64,000 nt of DNA from Patella vulgata (Eukaryota; Mollusca; Gastropoda; Patellidae): NCBI RefSeq assembly GCF_932274485.2, contig NC_065883.2:73553839-73617838 (forward strand), written 5' to 3'. Below, in pieces: positions 62,930 through 64,000 of the stretch. The notes under the pieces are model-generated. The model saw only the letters and a list, made by a program, of their open reading frames with translations, was not told where the DNA came from and ran no database searches. Position numbers and translations under genes: made by a program. Each line of letters begins with the position of its first letter. Positions within the stretch are counted from its first letter, which is position 1.

Positions 62930-63495
62930 GGCTGACCTTAAAAATATCTTTGTTTCACCAAACCCGACCCACAATCGAGGAGAAGGGTCGGTAGGTCGTT
63001 TTTTTTTTTCAGATTTTTTTTTAAGAGCTAATTTGACAGCTTGATAATTTTCCGGGTGCAAACATTCATCTTCTTTTATTGGCAAACAAATCAATCACAT
63101 CGGGATTTTTCGTGATGCACGACTCGCACACGAATTGCCACAAACTGACGTTTGAAACTCCCTCAACACGTTTTATAACGATCGTGCGGGTTGTGCTTTC
63201 ATTTTTCTCGAAAACGGATATTTTCAATATCATTTCGTGGGAATGGACGTGCTTTCGTCTGCAACCATTTTGTTGAGAAGCGACACCTATGATGCTTTCG
63301 TCTTGATCAACCAGTTTTAATAATGAATCAAACCATAGCCATAGTAAAGGGAAATAACTCTCGTGATATATTTCAGGTTGACACACAAAATAAAATAAAA
63401 AGGTCACGGAAAAGTGCAATAAAATAATTTAAGTCGGGGGTGGTTTTAGTTAGTCGGTCGCGTTAGGCGAAACAAAGATATTTTTAAGGTCAGCC
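62930..63495. mobile_element. TIR element R, unclassified, with internal open frame
   Basis: GGCTGACCTTAAAAATATCT, TTGTTTC is repeated exactly in inverse at the right end (27 bp), then CACC/CGCC. TCA flanks both sides (62927-62929, 63496-63498), a possible 3-bp duplication. Superfamily unknown. Confidence 0.8.
63066..63419 (-). CDS. Open frame inside element R, unknown function
   Basis: 117 codons on the minus strand. The last 55 (from MILKISVFEKNESTTRTIVI, ending DVIDLFANKRR) look most protein-like: alternating hydrophobic pattern, CESC pair, charged end. The first 60 are less convincing. No family recognised. It could be the remnant of a transposase exon, a captured host exon, or chance. 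GC and codon texture differ from the AT-rich flanks (more CG dinucleotides). Confidence 0.35.
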   Translation of the reverse strand: MHFSVTFLFYFVCQPEIYHESYFPLLWLWFDSLLKLVDQDESIIGVASQQNGCRRKHVHSHEMILKISVFEKNESTTRTIVIKRVEGVSNVSLWQFVCESCITKNPDVIDLFANKRR

Positions 63496-63501
63496 TCATA
63501 C

Positions 63502-63504
<3 letters not shown>

Positions 63505-63546
<42 letters not shown>

Positions 63547-63725
63547 AGGGGGTGTTTAGTAGTGGGAGGAAATCAAAGGACCCAGAGAAAACCCACGAGG
63601 TTGGACAGACGACCCTACTCCTTGTCATGTACAACCGGGAAATCAAAACAACACCACTTGACTCAATGACAGACCTTATGATCTAATGTACATGCGTTGA
63701 ACCATTCAGGCACCCAACTCCCTGG
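63505..63725 (-). mobile_element. SINE-A with long GA tail
   Basis: (GA)n of about 38 bp, then the GGGGTTTAACGTCCACTCGA block is missing; AGTGGGAGGAAATCAAAGGA to CCATTCAGGCACCCAACTCC. Confidence 0.9.
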
Positions 63726-63805
63726 TATAGGTAGGCCTATGCATGTTGTCCATCTGTAGTGCCTGGATTCTGTTATTCTTCATACCTGTACATCAATCTG
63801 GTTAA

Positions 63806-64000
63806 AACACAGATTCTATTTCGTTTCGTTTTTTTATAGTTCAAAATTTCGTATTGCTTGTCTTTACTACACTCGGATCTGGAAGAGTTGTTATCATTGA
63901 CGTGTTCTGAATGGTGTGAGGTATTAGCCAATAAAACGATCTGTTACAGCGAGCTTTAGACGTGTTTTGCACGGAACTATGGGTAATCCACTAGTAACAC
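63806..64000 (-). repeat. Repeat G, copy 3 (runs off the window)
   Basis: ACACAGATTCTATTTCGTTT to CACTAGTAACAC; inverse of 127-298, with its outer end as in 14642-14760. Confidence 0.7.

Overview
The window is a repeat-dense, AT-rich animal nuclear genome segment. Spliced exons, class II and class I tRNA-derived SINEs, TIR elements and a Tc1-type transposon make it eukaryotic. The SINE tails and repeat style suggest a lophotrochozoan, most likely a mollusc; this is an inference, since no marker gene settles it.

Host genes are few. At the left edge (about 1.1-1.9 kb, + strand) lie the last two coding exons of a tetratricopeptide protein that looks like the RMDN/FAM82 family. At 25.0 kb (+ strand) lies the first coding exon of a secreted protein, with signal peptide and 5' splice donor, tentatively C16orf89/DUF4735-like. 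I could not find its later exons, so most of 25-64 kb may be its intron or intergenic DNA. I see no tRNA, rRNA or CRISPR features.

Nearly everything else is repeats. Names used here: SINE-A (about 280 bp; head resembling tRNA-Ser/Leu, a core with a GGGTTTTCTCCGGGTCCTCC motif, (CT)n tail, more than 30 copies). SINE-B (about 375 bp; a different tRNA-like head, (ATTTC)n tail, more than 30 copies or fragments). Both end in the same 19-nt motif before their simple tails. TTAA-flanked MITEs: family C (TTAAAGATACATTATG, about 400 bp), D (TTAAAGGAGCTAAATC, about 450 bp), E (TTAAAGGCTCAATACC, about 354 bp), H (TTAAAGTTGCAATTTC, about 370 bp). Other TIR or foldback families: G, J, L, M (hAT-like, 8-bp target duplication), P (Penelope-like tail), Q, R, T (telomere-like interior). 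K and N are further dispersed or tandem repeats.

Standing out are: an apparently intact Tc1/mariner element (34937-36467) with perfect 34-bp TIRs and a 339-aa DD34E transposase, plus a deleted relative at 13.5-14.2 kb; a 519-bp piggyBac-type element cleanly inserted in a SINE (61669-62187); a four-layer nest at 18-19.4 kb; a 1380-bp near-perfect palindrome (44843-46222); minisatellites seeded from transposon ends (53887-54271 and 10766-11225); and a recombinant MITE with ends from two families (37772-38308).

Region by region: 0-2 kb RMDN 3' end with SINEs in its last intron; 2-8.2 kb MITEs and a 1.1-kb minisatellite; 8-17 kb SINEs, PLE-tail minisatellite, Tc1 relic, MITE-E; 17-24 kb nested SINE/MITE blocks; 24-26 kb start of the secreted-protein gene; 26-34.9 kb mixed repeats; 34.9-36.5 kb Tc1 element; 36.5-44.7 kb SINE-A series, LINE end; 44.8-46.2 kb palindrome; 46-53 kb SINEs and local tandem duplications; 53.9-56.2 kb MITE cluster; 57-60 kb minisatellites with SINEs; 60-64 kb nested SINE/MITE/piggyBac and the R element.
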